Of a stretch of DNA of 64,000 bases, positions 63,474 through 64,000 are shown piece by piece (the first letter of the stretch is position 1; every line of letters starts with the position of its first letter). The stretch is from Mytilus edulis (taxonomy: Eukaryota; Mollusca; Bivalvia; Mytilida; Mytilidae): assembly GCF_963676685.1 (NCBI RefSeq), contig NC_092348.1, positions 29,983,386 to 30,047,385 on the forward strand, written 5' to 3'. Under the pieces are notes generated by a model. It had not been told where the DNA came from. It worked only from the letters and a program-made list of their open reading frames with translations, and made no database searches. Both the position numbers and the translations under genes were made by a program.

Positions 63474-64000
63474 ATGTCGTGTACAAGTTGCGATTTTGTA
63501 CAGGTTATAACATGTACAAAAATATTGTACATGTTATAACTTGTATAATGCAAAAATACAAGTTATAACATGTACAAAAGTACCTCATACATGTTATAAC
63601 CTGTACAAAATATTGCTTAAAAATGGTTTTAACTTGTACAAAATTTAAGGTAAATCTTAATGAAGTAAAATATACATTTAAATTCACCAAAGCATAAAGA
63701 ACAACAATAAATAGGCCAGAACGTGTCTTTTTCTTTAGAGGACAATGATCACAAAGTTTCAGAAATATATGTTTCATGACTTATGTTGGCAAAATGTGTT
63801 TTCATGTAATTGTATTTTTAATTTTTTATGTAGTCCATCATGGTTTAAATAAGTGACACTATTTGCTAAAAGCTTGCATTTCTTCAATGACAATTACATT
63901 AAATACTAGTAACTAAATTCTTCCAAAAATTTTAAGAACGATGACTAAAAATTTTGGGTAATACTCCTCCCTCTCGTTTTAAAGCATGCAAAGACTAAAA
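63474..64000. mobile_element. Inverted-repeat element with GTTATAACATGTAC motifs, copy 2, cut by window end
   Basis: Matches 60262-60790 almost throughout (GTACAAGTTGCGATTTTGTA, TCATGACTTATGTTGGCAAA, ACTCCTCCCTCTC). Only the left end is present. Confidence 0.85.

Overview
The window looks like nuclear DNA of a bivalve mollusc, most likely a mussel (Mytilus-like). It is AT-rich, its genes are split into short exons by large introns, it carries a secreted coiled-coil plus C1q-domain protein of the type expanded in bivalves, and it holds several dispersed repeats that I recognise from mussel sequence. There is no bacterial-style gene organisation: most of the long open frames are repeat translations or chance frames, and the real coding sequence is a set of spliced exons that I delimited by GT/AG sites, codon phase and protein similarity.

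Three host genes are present. (1) An alkaline phosphatase on the minus strand runs from its signal-peptide exon at 28244-28367 to its stop at 367-369. Nine exons were found, with all catalytic motifs, a 15.2-kb first intron, and one roughly 100-bp exon that could not be located. (2) A C1q-domain protein on the plus strand has a signal-peptide/coiled-coil exon at 34173-34921 with a one-base frameshift, and a C1q exon at 57068-57474, separated by a 22.1-kb intron in compatible phase. (3) The 3' part of an unrecognised gene lies on the minus strand (four phase-compatible exons between 58608 and 63137) and continues past the right end. Genes 1 and 2 are divergent; genes 2 and 3 converge tail to tail.

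The rest is a layered mass of mobile DNA, most of it fold-back or terminal-inverted-repeat elements without transposase. The largest is an imperfect inverted repeat of about 13.5 kb (14740-28208) that fills most of alkaline phosphatase intron 1. Its arms carry 63-bp tandem units, its centre is near 22.3-22.7 kb, and its right tip lies about 30 bp from the exon 1 splice donor. A decayed non-LTR retrotransposon (23815-28020, 7-bp target duplication) sits in the right arm and itself contains a hairpin insertion. Other elements with readable ends include 4698-6525, 6588-7595, 9847-10533 (TTAA), 13561-14281 and its second copy 51604-52401, 30576-33692 (5-bp duplication, GACCGTAA arrays) with partial copies, 35624-35896 (perfect 8-bp duplication), 38229-45893 (TAA duplication, Harbinger transposase remnant), 53335-55876 (nested in a relative of 30576-33692), 54552-54802 and 60262-61867.

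The clearest candidate for something undescribed is the giant fold-back element with its 63-bp subrepeats. A second is the pair of families with CAC termini and 5-bp target duplications. All homology statements come from reading the sequence; no database search was run.
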